From Brugia malayi (Eukaryota > Nematoda > Chromadorea > Rhabditida > Onchocercidae): a stretch of DNA of 64,000 nt. The notes below the pieces were generated by a model that worked only from the letters and a program-made list of their open reading frames with translations, had not been told where the DNA came from and did no database searches. The position numbers were made by a program, and so were the translations under genes. Below are positions 13,971 to 26,749 of this stretch, in pieces. Within the stretch, counting starts at the first letter, position 1. Each line of letters begins with the position of its first letter. Location: the NCBI RefSeq assembly GCF_000002995.4, contig NW_025062479.1:17294721-17358720 (forward strand). Reading direction: 5' to 3'.

Positions 13971-15069
13971 AAAATGGAATGGCAACATTTGGTTATTTCT
14001 CTTACGGTCCCATTTAAAGCTAGAGCTATATACATTTTGAATTTCTTTAGTAAGCGTTTAGAAAATATAATTCCTGATTTCTGGCTTTTAAATTTATTCT
14101 TTGATATTATTTTATAAAATACCTCGATGACGAGATTTTTTTACGCCTGTGTTATTTGAAGTACTTTATTATATATATTTAAAAAAAGGACTCATTCGTA
14201 TGCTGTTTGAATCACAAAAATTCCACAAAATTTTTAAGAAATAATTTGCTATTGAGTCAAGTTCGAAATATAGCCCAAGTTTTTAGTTTTTTTTAGAGAA
14301 ATAATTTACTGTAGCCTGTTACAAATATGTAGATTATTTTTCTGTTGATGTCTTTTTATAATTTGTTCTTTGTTATTAATTTGTTTTGCTGTGTATCTTG
14401 TTGATGATGCTGGAATTCAACAAAAAAATTTTATACTGCCTCTGGCTGTAAAAATTCCTTAGAGAATTGTTTTTATAGTTTTGGTTGTTGTACGTTGCAC
14501 TTGGTTTTCGTTAGGGGTAATCCTGTTTAATGATATATGCCTCTCAAACAGTCTATTTTGCTAATAACTTGGTTACGTATATTCGTGATACCATGCATAT
14601 ACAGTTCCATATAATTAGAACATAAAGGGGTTTTAATGCCGATGCGTATATTTTGTGAGCTTCGTAAGTTCTAATCTGCTTGAGTTGTAGAGATTTCGAT
14701 TATACAAGACTTTCGTACTTTGTTATATTTTTTGGTTCTTGAAGCTGTTGTTTAATTTCATTTGGGGAAATTGGTCAAGTCTTTGATAAAAAACTTTCCA
14801 CATATTTTTTCATTCGAAAAAGTTGATGAGAAAGAAAAAAGGGTAAAGGAAGTTTTTAATAGAAGAAAGTTGGCAGGGCAGCACGGCGATTCCCATGCAG
14901 TTATTCATACTGGTAGTGTAAATGCTGCAGTCTATGGTTTAACGTATTCAATGACATCACACACGATTATCTTTCATCTCTTTGGAACTACTATACTTTC
15001 GTCGAGAATTTGGTGTTATTCTTCACTTTGCTTAGAGTCTATTAAAACAACTTCCATTTGAGGTAGAAA
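13971..15069. other. intergenic, DHX33 to UGP
   Basis: About 1.1 kb between two genes in the same orientation. It includes the helicase 3' UTR and upstream sequence of UGP. An open frame at 14762-15061 lacks an ATG start and has no recognised similarity. An alternative 5' exon of UGP cannot be excluded there, but nothing supports one. Confidence 0.4.
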
Positions 15070-18000
15070 ATGAATCAGTGCTGGAGCAATGAAGCTCAAA
15101 AATTATCCCGAAATGTTGGCGAACAGTTCAAACAGGCTTTTGTTAACAATGAAGTACGTTGTTTACACTTCTTTCAACTCATATTGAATTGTGACTTGCT
15201 TTGCGAAAATTTCCATATTTTTATTTACAGCGTACCCAGTTCGATGCAGAAGTATTTCTATCCTTGTTTGACCAATATCTTAGAGAACCCAGTACTATTG
15301 ATTGGACTAGAATGAAGCCATTAAGTTCGAAATTTCAAAGAAATTATGAATCACTACCGCACTGTTCTGGAAATGAGCTAGACAAGGTTGTGAAACATCT
15401 GTCAGTTATTAAGCTGAATGGTGGCTTGGGAACAACAATGGGTTGTGATGGCCCCAAGTCACTAATCGAAGTGCGTAAAGGGCTTACATTTCTCGATTTT
15501 GCCATTGGTCATGTACAGGTATTATTTCAACTGCATAGAAGCACCAGTGAGAATTTTCTCACAGAATGCTTTGAAGAATGTCCAGCTTAGTTATATAATT
15601 TTTTCCATGATAGTTCAAAGAAAAATTTAATGGAAATTGAAAATCTTGGATGCACAATTCATTGCAGTGGCAATTAAAGAATTTAATGAAAATTTGTCGA
15701 TTTCTAAAAAAAAATTATTACTATCCATTTAGATTTGTATCCAAATAAAGTCTGTTGTTTTCGATTATTGACTTTGATTCTCTCATTTCCTCAAAACTTA
15801 CTGATGGAAAGGAAACATTCAGTTCATCTTTTGCAGTACTTTAATAAAAGGAACAACAGTTCAGTGCCATTAGTTTTAATGAATAGTTTCAATACTGAAA
15901 AAGCAGTCTGTGAATATTTGGCTGATCGCAAGGTAAATCTGAAAACATTCCTACAGAGCAAATGTCCAAGGATTTTTGTGGAAAATTCAATGCCTGTCCC
16001 TTTCAAATATGGAAGTGAAAACGTTGAAGGGTAAGAGATTGTTTTCGTATTTGTTGTTCATTTTTTCGTGCTTCTCACTACTGATGATGAAAGATAACTA
16101 TTAAAGCATTAAGTCTCATTTTATATTTAATACGATCAAATTATAATTTATTATCAAGATCATCATATGCGGCTGCCATGAAAAAAATCTGAACTACATC
16201 TGTCAGTAAATGATTTCTGCACGTTTAATGTTTCACTTGTGAATTATTAGTTATCAGGTGATAATATGTAAATAGGACATTGGACTAGAACTATTTTAAT
16301 AAAAAGACAAACAAATTACTTTTGATGAATCAGTTTGATTTTTTTACCACTTATTAAATTTTCCGAATTATCTCTTATTCAGTTGGTGATGAGGGTTCAT
16401 TATAGATCTAAAATTTTAAGCCAGAAATCATTTGCCTACTATATTTTGTGAAGTACAGTTAATTAATTCCTCTATAATTCGGTGTTTTCGGGTGGTATCC
16501 ACCGGGTCACGGAAATATTTTCAAATCGATGCAATTTACGGGTGTTTTGGATGAGTTGCTCGCTCAGGGACGTGATATATGTTTCATCTCAAATATTGAT
16601 AATACTGGTGCAACAATTGATTTGCGAATTGCTAAGCTAATGGTAGAGAGTGATTTGGAATATATTATGGAATGCACCGAAAAAACCAAAGTTGATAGGA
16701 AGGTTCACTTTTTGTTGGTCTTTGAGAGTTTCTCTTTTTGAAACGAAAATGTTGAATAGCGATTAACCCAAGCGCTATTATCATTTTTGTGATTGTAGAT
16801 TAATATCTTCGTCAAACTTTCCCTTCAGGGAGGCACTTTGATTGAGATAAATGGATATATCATGCATTTGGAAATGCCACAAGTACCCAAAGATCATATC
16901 AATGACTTCTGCTCAACGGATATCTTCAAGTATATGATTATATATACATATAAAAGTTTCTACTAATCTATGCACTGTAGCACTGATTTTTATTGGTTTC
17001 CATTCTGTTATGTAAAATTAGATGTATTCCCTCCATCCTTAAGTCATAACTTTAAAAAAGTTTCAGAATCTTCAACACCAACAATATTTGGGTCAATTTA
17101 CGGGCTGTAAAAAAAAAACTTGCTGAAATGAAAATGGAAATTATTGTCAACAGAAAGGTTTGAGGGTTTTTTTTTACTATTCTATCTTAATATTCAGTAA
17201 GTGTTTTGAAATTCTAATGGTTTCATGATTTCTTTTTTGTTATTTTTTAAGGGATCATTCATTTCGCGTTTTTATCATTTGTCCTTATAATAGTTGGACA
17301 TTATTTGGATTCGGGAAGCTTAGGCATATCTATTTGCAAATATGGTCATGAAGTGAAGCCTAAACCTCCTATGTGGGCGGAATTGTCAGTGATTAGATAT
17401 AGTTGAACACTAAACTAACTGTACATTCAATGAAAGATCGAAAAGCTGAAAAGTTGTCACTTGCTGATAATTAGAGTTGAAATGGTTTAGCAACCAACAT
17501 CTTGCCTAGTTTGTTATCTATATATACGGCATGTATTGCTGATATGTATACTCTTTAAGTCGGTATTGTTGCTTACGTACCACTAGGAAGGGTACGCAAT
17601 GACCAAGTTGTCCTCATTATCAATGTTGAAGTAAGCTGCTTCCCAATGCCATCAGCGATAAAGTGTATGGTTTTTGAAGATTCTCAGTACGGGCGAATTC
17701 GTCATTCAATTGGAAACGTCAGTAGGTGGTACCATTCGAAATTTCGACAAGGTGTTGAGTATGTGCTTTTTTGTTTTTGTTTTTTTTTTTTTTTTTTACT
17801 GTAACTAAAATTATCTGCAGTGGTGGTTTCCAATATAATACTAAGCCATTGGCTCTTTTTGATCCCAAATTCCTTATTATACCGCTCTTGGTTCTAGGCT
17901 CATTTGTATACTGAAAAGAAATGACAGGCTATTCTTACGCAAATTTATGTAATCTCTTAGTATTCATATTTGATCCATATTATCTCTCACCCTAAATCAT

Positions 18001-18974
18001 GTATGTTTGATAATATTCCCTGAAACACTTTGTGTGGCTTATTATATCTTAGAACGATAATGGAGTGAAATTTCGCTTTCACATAATAAATTAACAACTT
18101 TTCCAGGTATTCAAGTGCCCCGTTCTCGCTTCCTTCCTGTCAAGAATACCCAGGACCTACTTGCTATCATGAGTGATTTATATGAAGTCAGAGAAGATTT
18201 TTCGCTGCAGTTTGTCAGAAAAGGCAAAGTTCCAGTCATCGAGCTGTCGAAATACTTCAGCAAGGTTTCCGAATTTCAAAAACGGTTTCGTGAAATTCCG
18301 CAATTACGACAATTAAAACGACTAAAAGTTGAGGGTGACGTGTATTTCGGACATCGTGTGGTGCTGAAAGTAAGTCTTCAGTTGTTTGCTGGGCGGTTGT
18401 TCTAAAGTGTGAGAAGCAACAGTAGATTAGAATAGCTTCTTTTGAAAAAAATCATGGCAAATCTTATTTGGGTAACCTATCGAGACGCAGGAGTAGTAGA
18501 ATTGCATCATGCAACTGGAACTGTTATCTGGAATGGTTAGCTGGTGAGAGTTGTCGATGGCTGAAATAATTGTGAGTCTATTTCAGGAGGTCCTAGTTCC
18601 TAGACAGTTTCATTCTTAATGTTTTTAAACAGTGATATTGATGTCTTTGGTTTTTCGTTAATTTTGAACATTTATGTTTTTAAATTTCTGCTTGGATTCT
18701 TTTTTTTTTTTGAAAAGAACAACGAATTAGAATAATCACGATTTTATTTGTCTTTATTTTTCTTTTTATAATTTTTACACAGCTGATAATCAGTTATGAC
18801 TTCTTTTGCGATTAGAGAAAATGGTCAACCCCTAGATCATTTTTTCAGGACAACGTAGAAATCGCTGCTGATCAAGGACAACAACTGGAAGTAGCCGAAG
18901 GCGAATGTTTGGAAAATATTAAATTGATACAGAAAGCACATTATGAGGTGCAGAGAATACCACTGGACCATTAG
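15070..18974 (+). CDS. UGP2: UTP-glucose-1-phosphate uridylyltransferase (UDP-glucose pyrophosphorylase)
   Basis: Cytosolic enzyme making UDP-glucose from UTP and glucose-1-phosphate for glycogen, trehalose and glycoconjugate synthesis. Exons: 15070-15153, 15231-15518, 15837-16030, 16492-16702, 16829-16929, 17067-17157, 17680-17758, 18107-18369, 18849-18974; 478 residues against about 500 for animal UGPs. The nucleotide-binding loop KLNGGLGTTMGCDGPKS (about 89-105), VPLVLMNSFNT, WYPPGHGN, SNIDNTGATID, IFNTNNIW, IIVNRK, VIQLETSVGG and VPRSRFLPVKNT are all present. The protein ends in LDH as human UGP2 does. The left-handed beta-helix exon at the C-terminus is more divergent. The join between 16030 and 16492 requires an acceptor reading TTTTCGG instead of a canonical CAG, because the only upstream AGs lead into a stop. 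Everything else is GT-AG and in phase, so the enzyme is probably functional unless that site really abolishes splicing. Confidence 0.93.
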
Positions 18975-21900
18975 ACCATTAAAAGTTAGTTGCTCCACCA
19001 AAAAAAAGTCTTCTTTTAGGTTTTCCTCACTTTTGAATATATCTAAAAAATAGGCAGAGGGGCAGGATGGTATCTAATTTTTGGCATTGTACAGTTGAAT
19101 TGAGTTCATAAATCGGTGAGTTTCAGCCTTCACAATTGATGAGCTAAGGATTCAAGTTTATGATAAAGGATTAAATCTGAACAGTTAAAATCAGGAAGTT
19201 TGGCTGCCGAAACTTTGAAGCAAACAAATTATTAATTTGGAACTCATATTTAATTATAAATTGTAATACTTCTAACCGTGTAATTCAACTTCTTACTAAT
19301 AATTATCCTCTTAATTATATTAATACCACTTTGTACTGTTGCTATTATTAGTGCTATTAATACCATTTTGTACTGTTGCTGTTATTAGTACTAATTATGT
19401 AATGTTTTACTATTAGAGTAATGCTTGGTGATTACGACTATAGAACTAGTTGTTGTTCGCTCCTCCAATTTTATCCATTAGCATTTTTTTTTCACTTGAC
19501 TAATTTTTAATATCTCAAGTATTAATGAGTAACTATTTCGTGTCCTTTGCTTTTTGCTTTCAAAATCATAACCCTATAGTAATTGAGACAATTTTTATTG
19601 GGATACGTAATATTCATACTTACTGCTTGTAGCAAAAGCGAAATAGCTTTCAGTGGACATCAATGGCCGAATGATATAATGAATGCAAATGTTACTATTA
19701 TATATACACTCTGATGGAAACAATTTTTAAAGAGCTTAAAGGGAAATTTTAGCATTCTTCCACTTTCCAAAATAAAAGACTAATAATTTATCAGAATACA
19801 TGAAGATTTTTTCTTTTTTAATGGAAGTTGAAGATAAATTGAAAGTTAGTTCTGAGCTTCCAAGAAGGGCCAAAAACTTATAGAGCAAAAAAGACGAAAT
19901 CAGTCGGGAAATTAACTGCGTCTTTTGGCTTCACTTTCCACTGAACGACCATCATCGAATGGTAGAAGGCATTGAACTGGTGAAAAAAAACAGTTCCGTA
20001 AATTGTTGCTTCGTTGTTTCTTTAAATGGATCAGTTTCAATTCTCTTGCAAATAGTGAAGATGGATCAATGTCAAATAATCTGTAAGACGTATAATTTGT
20101 TTCAAACAATGAATTTGCATGATAATTTAGGGAACTTTTATTTAGAGTCCTAAGAATTTTCAACTGAAGTGAAATTAGTCATAACTCGTATGAGTGGCGA
20201 TATTCTCGTGAGCTCCCGCTTACCCTTCTTTTGAGTCTGGAATGTTCAAGTTTAATTTCGTTGGTGTTAATTTAAAAGGAGACAATTTTTCATTTTTTCT
20301 TGAATAAGGGACTTGATGGAATTAAAACAGCAGACCTGCCATGAATAATATGTGTTAAGAGTGTTGCATGATTGCAGATAGGAAAGCATAGCAGGAATAC
20401 TGCTGATAGGAAAATTGGCGAAGTTTGTTTCCGTAAAGCAAGTACCATGCGAAAATGAATATATCATAGCTTGAGTAACAACCGCTCGCAGAAATCATAT
20501 GAAAACTCTCGCCCACGTAACGTAAATAAGCACAAATGCACGTGAGTGCTTGTGAAATATACACAAATATGCTTCATTTAATGCGCTTATTCAATTGAAA
20601 AGATTACTGAAGCATCCCAGAAAAAGATTCGTTTACAGATTAATCTAAACTTCTGACTTCTTTTGGGAACTAGGATAGAATTATTTTCCATGGTTGATAT
20701 GTACTATCTTTAAAAAACGCATAACGATTTTTTGAATTTTTAAATATCAAAGAGGCATAATTTCTAGCCCCAGCAAAACGAGCTCAACAATAAATTCAAC
20801 AGTTTGAAATGACTGATTATCTATCAGCTCTTAACCATCAAAGTTTTATTTTATATGGAATAATCATAAGGTCTCCTCACTATCTAATTTAATCAAATTT
20901 TTAAAGTTCTCATTGTTCATAGTTTCACTCAAAGGTAAAAGTCTATATTTTAACGTTCTATGCGATCCTAAAAGAATGACGTATTTAGGTAACGCATTAA
21001 CAAACTGTAGACTTTAGTAATGTTAAAAAAAACCATTTGGTATCCTTGGACGTGATTATTACAGTGTTTTTTAAGGGATAACGTTACTCCTTCGTACCAT
21101 AGTCAACCGATTAGCTAGGTATTGTCTAAACGGTGCATTTATCGACTACCATTATATTATGATTTCGACTTATTTCCATCATGTTATTGCTACATGGAAG
21201 AAATCAATGTAAATTTTATGCTGAATATTTAAATTATTGTCCAAACAGGAAACAATATAGTAATCTTTTGCAGTGTTGTATTTATGAAGTGAAAATTATT
21301 TACAAATCATGAGCGCTATTATCAAATAATAATACTCTTTAAATACGAATAACTTTTCAAGGAAAGTTCATCTACAATTCTTTCACAAAGTTTTAAAGAA
21401 AACCTAAAAATAGACTATATTTGAAACTACTGATAAAAATGGAATTACTAATTAGAAAAGTAACATGAAGCGTAAAAGATTAGCAGCTGAAACTTGGCAT
21501 TACAATAATTAATTACGGATGGATTACTTAACAACAGATGATAAATTGATTTGATTATCCACTACTTACGCTCAAATGGATCGATGTGTTAATTTACCGC
21601 TCTGCTTATATTTCTAAATAGTATCTCATCACTACTAATAAACCAAACTAAGAATAATTGCTTATACATCCATACCGTGCTTTAATTTCAGTGTGTTTAC
21701 TGTGAAATAGGGTAAAATTAGCATTCGATCGAATTAACATTTAGCACCGATCTGAGTTGTAAACAAATTAACTGCAAAACATGGGTCATAAAAGCGCTCT
21801 TGAAGAGATATATAATATATAAACTGAAATTAATAAAACTGTAGTACGGAAAGACCCGAATTCGGTTCAGGAAATTACATGATTCGTTATTCGTAGATAC

Positions 21901-24900
21901 TTTTATTTGTAGATAGATAGTGTTGCTAAGCTGTCAAATCGTCAGGTTAATTATTTGGAGAAGAGTGTGAGTCCACTTCAATGATTTGTTTTTTTTTTTT
22001 CACAGTTTCATGCTTCCGGAATTTTAAACATGACGTCATCCGCTATGCTACTCTAAATTCACTTTAACGGTATATCCAATTACTACCTCAATGCAAAAAT
22101 ATATCACAGATTTGTTGCTTTTGATAACTTTTAATATATCTGTTAATGTTTCACATGAAATATAAAGCTTAATTGGCAAAAACATAGAAATTTGATGCGG
22201 ACGAATGTAACCTAAAATATTCATTTGAGATGAATTCTTCTTTACCTTGGTAGTTCGTTTTCTGTATTTAAGATGCTTAATTAAGAAGGAATAACCCTAC
22301 TCCTTCTTCGAGAAGAAAAGAGAAAATGAGGAGTTAAGTCGTTCTGCAGACTTATTTCGTTTGGATAAAAAGCATGCATTTAAGCAGGCTGAGAAAAGAT
22401 ATCTGAACAGTTTTCAAGGTCATTTTGAATTAGAAAACATAATGTATCACAGGAAAAATCAGTCGATAAAGTACATTTCCGTTTTCCTTACTGTACAATT
22501 CTCTCTTAGTCTTTCTTAGATAAAAAAATATAATTCTGTCACCGCTTGTTTAGATACAAACTGAAGTTGTAAAGACCAAAAAGTTGGGTACCTTAGTCTT
22601 CTCACCACTCGTCTACGGACAGGATTTCCCTTCCTTCTCATTGGTATCTGATAAAACGAGTGCTTAGTCATATGAGGATATTTTGAGAGACCAATCTTGT
22701 AGTTGCATTTAATTTTAAAAATAGCAAACCTTACTTAAATGTTTTTGCAATGCAATAAATGTCACTGGAAAGGACTTCCACCTAACCTAACCTAAGTTGT
22801 TTAAAAGGACTCACTGAAACAAACAGAACAGAGTTCTGCAAACTTAGATCCATTAGGAATCGCCTGTTCGAAAATTCTAAGATTTTTCAACTCCGCTCTA
22901 AATAAGTCTACAACAGCAAAAAAAAGGAGGCGTGGGGCAGAATTTAAATCTGCATGACCAGTAAGCGAAGGAAAACTCAACGCAAAAGTCACCTTGAGAG
23001 ATAATTTCACCGTCACTTTATGAAGATTTTTCGACCGCCTTATTTATGTAACAGTTAAAGCATAGCTCATATTTCCGGTGTTTAACAGAAACTGAGCAAT
23101 GCTCATTGCAGCAAACCCCACCTTATTTTATATTTGTTAAAAGTGATGTCGCTCAACAGTGACAGGATGATGAAAGAGGTGAAAACAAAGAGCATCATTT
23201 TATTTTATACTGTTTATCCTGAAATGCACAATTTCACTGCAATTTTGTTTAGAATAACTACACTAATCGATGATACAACTAAAAATTCATTAAAGTTAAA
23301 TATATGTTTGACAGGAACATGTTATTTTCCTACAGAATTTAAGACAATTATACAGTAATGTAAACTGATGAAAGTTCTATTTCTAGGCTCCAAATCACAA
23401 CAGAAAACTAAAAATACAAACGACGAATCGCTCTGAAATTGAGAGCAAAGTTCAGACTGAATAGCTAACTCTGTCTAACCACCAAACCATGTCTTACTTA
23501 GAAATAGCTATCAGAGTTCCCTTGCAAATAAAATCCAATGAAAAAAAAAAAATCTGGAAGTGATTTCTTGGTGATCCTATTCAAGTTAAAAATTTTCTGG
23601 AAATCTATTCATTAAAATGAAGACCCAACATTCAATAATAAGATTCCATATCTCTGAAATTCTGCATTCCGGTAAACTATGGATTTGACAAATTTTTAGA
23701 AAAGATGTAGTAATTGAAAATTTGAATTTTTGTTGGAGAAACTTATATTCTATGCAAAATCTGATGCCTAAAATTAGTTCTTTAATCCAAACTCTTTTCT
23801 TCACTCGAATTATAGAAAGTTTGTGAAGCAAGAATGTACTGAAATATTTTTATAGTTTTGCGCAAAAATTTGTATAAATGCATGAGAAAATATAATGCAC
23901 AACGCACAGAAATTTTACTAGAAAAGTGTGCTTTTTTTTTTTTTTCGGAAATGATATAAAAATAAACAAATTTTTACCGTCAAATTCTTCCAGTTTTTTA
24001 ATGCAGGTAAGTATGTGAGTATACGATAAATTACTTGTTGTCATAGGTAGGTTGTCCGACTAACTCTTAAATTTACTAAAAAATTGAAACGTTAAAATTT
24101 TGCATATTTGAAAATTTTGATTGGATTTATAAAATGGCTGTATACTTTTGTTCAGTGGTAACGGTTCATTTTTATTAGGAGCATAAAAATGTAAGGCTGT
24201 TTTTCTATTATTAGGAGTATGACAATGTAATGCTGAATTTATACCTTGGTAAAATTAGGCTTTAAGCAAAATTTGCACTGTTTGCTATGCGTCGCGGATA
24301 ATACTATTTCACTTACTGCAAAGTATGTGATTTTTTTTTTTCTAAATGTTAAAGTGTGTAGTAGAAGTAAACTGGTCTTTCTCCTTGATCTTGAGCAAAT
24401 TCTAAATATTGAAGAAAGAACATTTTTGAAGTTGAGTGATTTAAATAAAAAATGATTTAAAGCAATTTTTTGAAATAACTTAAAAGTGGTTCATAGCAGT
24501 TCAGGAGTAATAAAAGAAGTAATCTTTCAGGTCGATAATTATAGTGGCATCTATATTTTTCGTCATAACTATTACTGTTATTATAATATGTTATTGTATA
24601 CGACGAAAGTATTTTTTTATTTCAATTTTGCTTGTAAAATACCTAATATTTTAACAGAAACAAATTTTAATTGCTTTGTGTCTATGTTAATATTTTGGTA
24701 AATCAATTCAATTAATTCACACAAAATATTATACCAGTCAAACATCTTCCGATCTCAAACATCTCATTTACAGTATCCGTTCAATTTCAATTTTTCAATC
24801 AGCATCTTTTACAGTATTCTTTCGGCTACCGTATCATCTCCATAAGATATTTTCAAGTGCTAGTACAATCATGTTAAATTAGGTTTCCTTCGTGATCTCT

Positions 24901-25196
24901 GCTAGTTTCAGTCGAATTACAGCATAAAATTGCTTCATTAAGATTGCTATTCAAAAAAACACAAATTTTAATCGTAAATACATAGATATGATTACGATAA
25001 CAATCCATCTACAATCTTTAAAAAAAAATTTCACACTTAAATAAGTAGTCGTAATCCCAAAACGTTCGTTTGCTCTCTGGTAATTTTTCATATCATTTCA
25101 AATTAAAATTTCTCATTTTTTTTTTTGATTTCAAATTTTTTCTATTTTTGTTTCAATTTATCTCTTAAATATTTTCAATTTTAATTAAGTCTTCAG
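18975..25196. other. 6.2 kb without recognised genes
   Basis: AT-rich sequence with only short, unconserved open frames on both strands. No splice-linked coding exons, repeats of note or RNA genes were found by reading. It may contain 5' exons of the nuclear-receptor gene that starts by 25197, since that exon has no in-frame ATG and must be preceded by another exon. None could be identified. Confidence 0.45.
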
Positions 25197-26662
25197 CTAT
25201 TCGCTACTATCATTTGACACATCTAATACACTATCAGCTCCTTCCATACCACAACAATCTGCACCACGGACAATTTCTTCAGTTATAACAAAGAAAACAA
25301 CCGGAGAACAACTATGTCAGGTTTGTCTTGCTGTTGCCTCAAACGGATCGCATTATGGAGCAAAAACATGCGCTGCATGTGCTGTATTTTTCAGATTAAC
25401 TTTTTTTTTTTTGCTAATAATAATTTAGCAAAATATAATTATTATTTTGTCCAATTTTTCTAAACAATTCAATTTTTTTTATTCGCCATATTTCATAATA
25501 TCAATTTTTTGATTTCATATTCAATTTTCCTTTCTTTGTTCAAAATATTTGATTGTATCAGTTATAAATACTTAATGTTTTTAAATTTTAGCTTAATATT
25601 TTATTTTTCTTATACTTTGTCTTATTCATTTTTCTAAATTAACATCGCATACAGTAAGATGAAGTTACTATGCCTAGTGCTAGACTTTTGTATCATTTCA
25701 ATTTCAATGACATATTGTCAAGTTTTAAATTGCTGTCTAATTTTAGAATTTCATTTTCGAAAATAATACTAATTTATTATTTGATCTTCATTATACTGAA
25801 GAAATTCAGAGCATTAATGTTTATTTCAGACGAACAGTTCGCGACGAAAAAAACTACATTTGCGAGCGATCACAGTGTTGCGATGTAAAGTTAAACTACG
25901 GTATGTACGATGAGAATGACGGTGATGATGATGATAATGTTTAATCACTATGACATATTTTTGAAATAATATTGTTAAAATAATTTTTTAATCAAATCTT
26001 AATTTTCCAAGTAATTTTTTTTTGAAGGGAGCACTGGCTATCGAAAGATATGCCGTAGCTGTCGCATGAAACGATGTCTTCATATTGGCATGCTTCCAGA
26101 AAGTAAGCAACTTTGTAAATAATTCAAATTTTTATATAATTTTTCAATTTTTCAATAATCCAAAAGTCATTACATTATTACCGTAGTTTTCGTGATAAAG
26201 GCAAAAAAAAGTAAACAAATGGATATCAAAAACCGGTAAAAAATTTTTGTTGTTAACAAACTAAAAAAGTAAACAAATGTCTAAATAATAATCAAAAAAA
26301 AAAGGTAGTTAAGAAAGGTAGTTATCTAGTAGCGAAAATCTCTAACTATTCGTTTGAATATTTAAATCAACATAAATTAAAGATTAAATGAATTTTTGAA
26401 AAGAAAATTTTTATACTTTTTATGTCACTCCCTTTTTCATATCTTTATTCCTCCTTCTTCATCGTTCTCTTCCTCCGCTCATACTAAAGTATATTTCGAT
26501 CTGATTACCTAAATTATTTCAAGCTAAGTTTAGTTGTAATTTAAGAACAATTACGTTCGCTTAATTTTATTTATTTATTTATTTTATTTATTTATTAATT
26601 TTTTTTTGCTTTCAGATGTACAAAATAAAGGGCAGAGGAAAGAATATAATAGAATCAAATAA
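25197..26662 (+). pseudogene. nuclear hormone receptor DNA-binding domain, damaged and lacking a ligand-binding domain
   Basis: Exons 25197-25395, 25830-25900, 26028-26102 and 26616-26662 together spell a nuclear-receptor zinc-finger domain. The first finger starts CQVC and carries the P-box CAACAVFFRR; the second runs from CERSQCC to CRSCRMKRC; the C-terminal extension is HIGMLPENVQNK. This is the divergent P-box class of the expanded nematode NHR family. Two things are abnormal. Exon 1 must end at AG before ATTAAC, so the donor GT is missing. After the extension the frame stops at 26660-26662 with no ligand-binding domain on this strand nearby. Between the two cysteine pairs of finger 1 there are 14 residues, one more than usual. 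The start is unknown because exon 1 has no ATG. A decaying gene is likeliest; a DBD-only receptor with a non-canonical intron, or a local base error, are alternatives. Confidence 0.8.
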
Positions 26663-26670
26663 TGTTATCA

Positions 26671-26696
26671 TCAATAAAATCGAATAATGTTATCAT
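26671..26696. repeat. 26-base direct repeat, copy 1
   Basis: Identical to 28103-28128. It lies just after the receptor stop and just beyond the 3' end of the membrane-protein gene. A shorter variant of the same motif immediately precedes it at about 26652-26675. Confidence 0.85.
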
Positions 26697-26749
26697 TGAT
26701 TGATTAATATGAATAAATACTAATTTATATCTCTCACGCATTTTTCATT

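Noticed and set aside
14762..15061. Possible extra 5' exon of UGP
   Set aside because: No ATG start, no family similarity, and UGP already has a good ATG at 15070 with a standard N-terminus.
19912..24701. Several 60- to 83-codon frames
   Set aside because: Composition is that of random AT-rich DNA; no conserved motif and no exon partners in phase.
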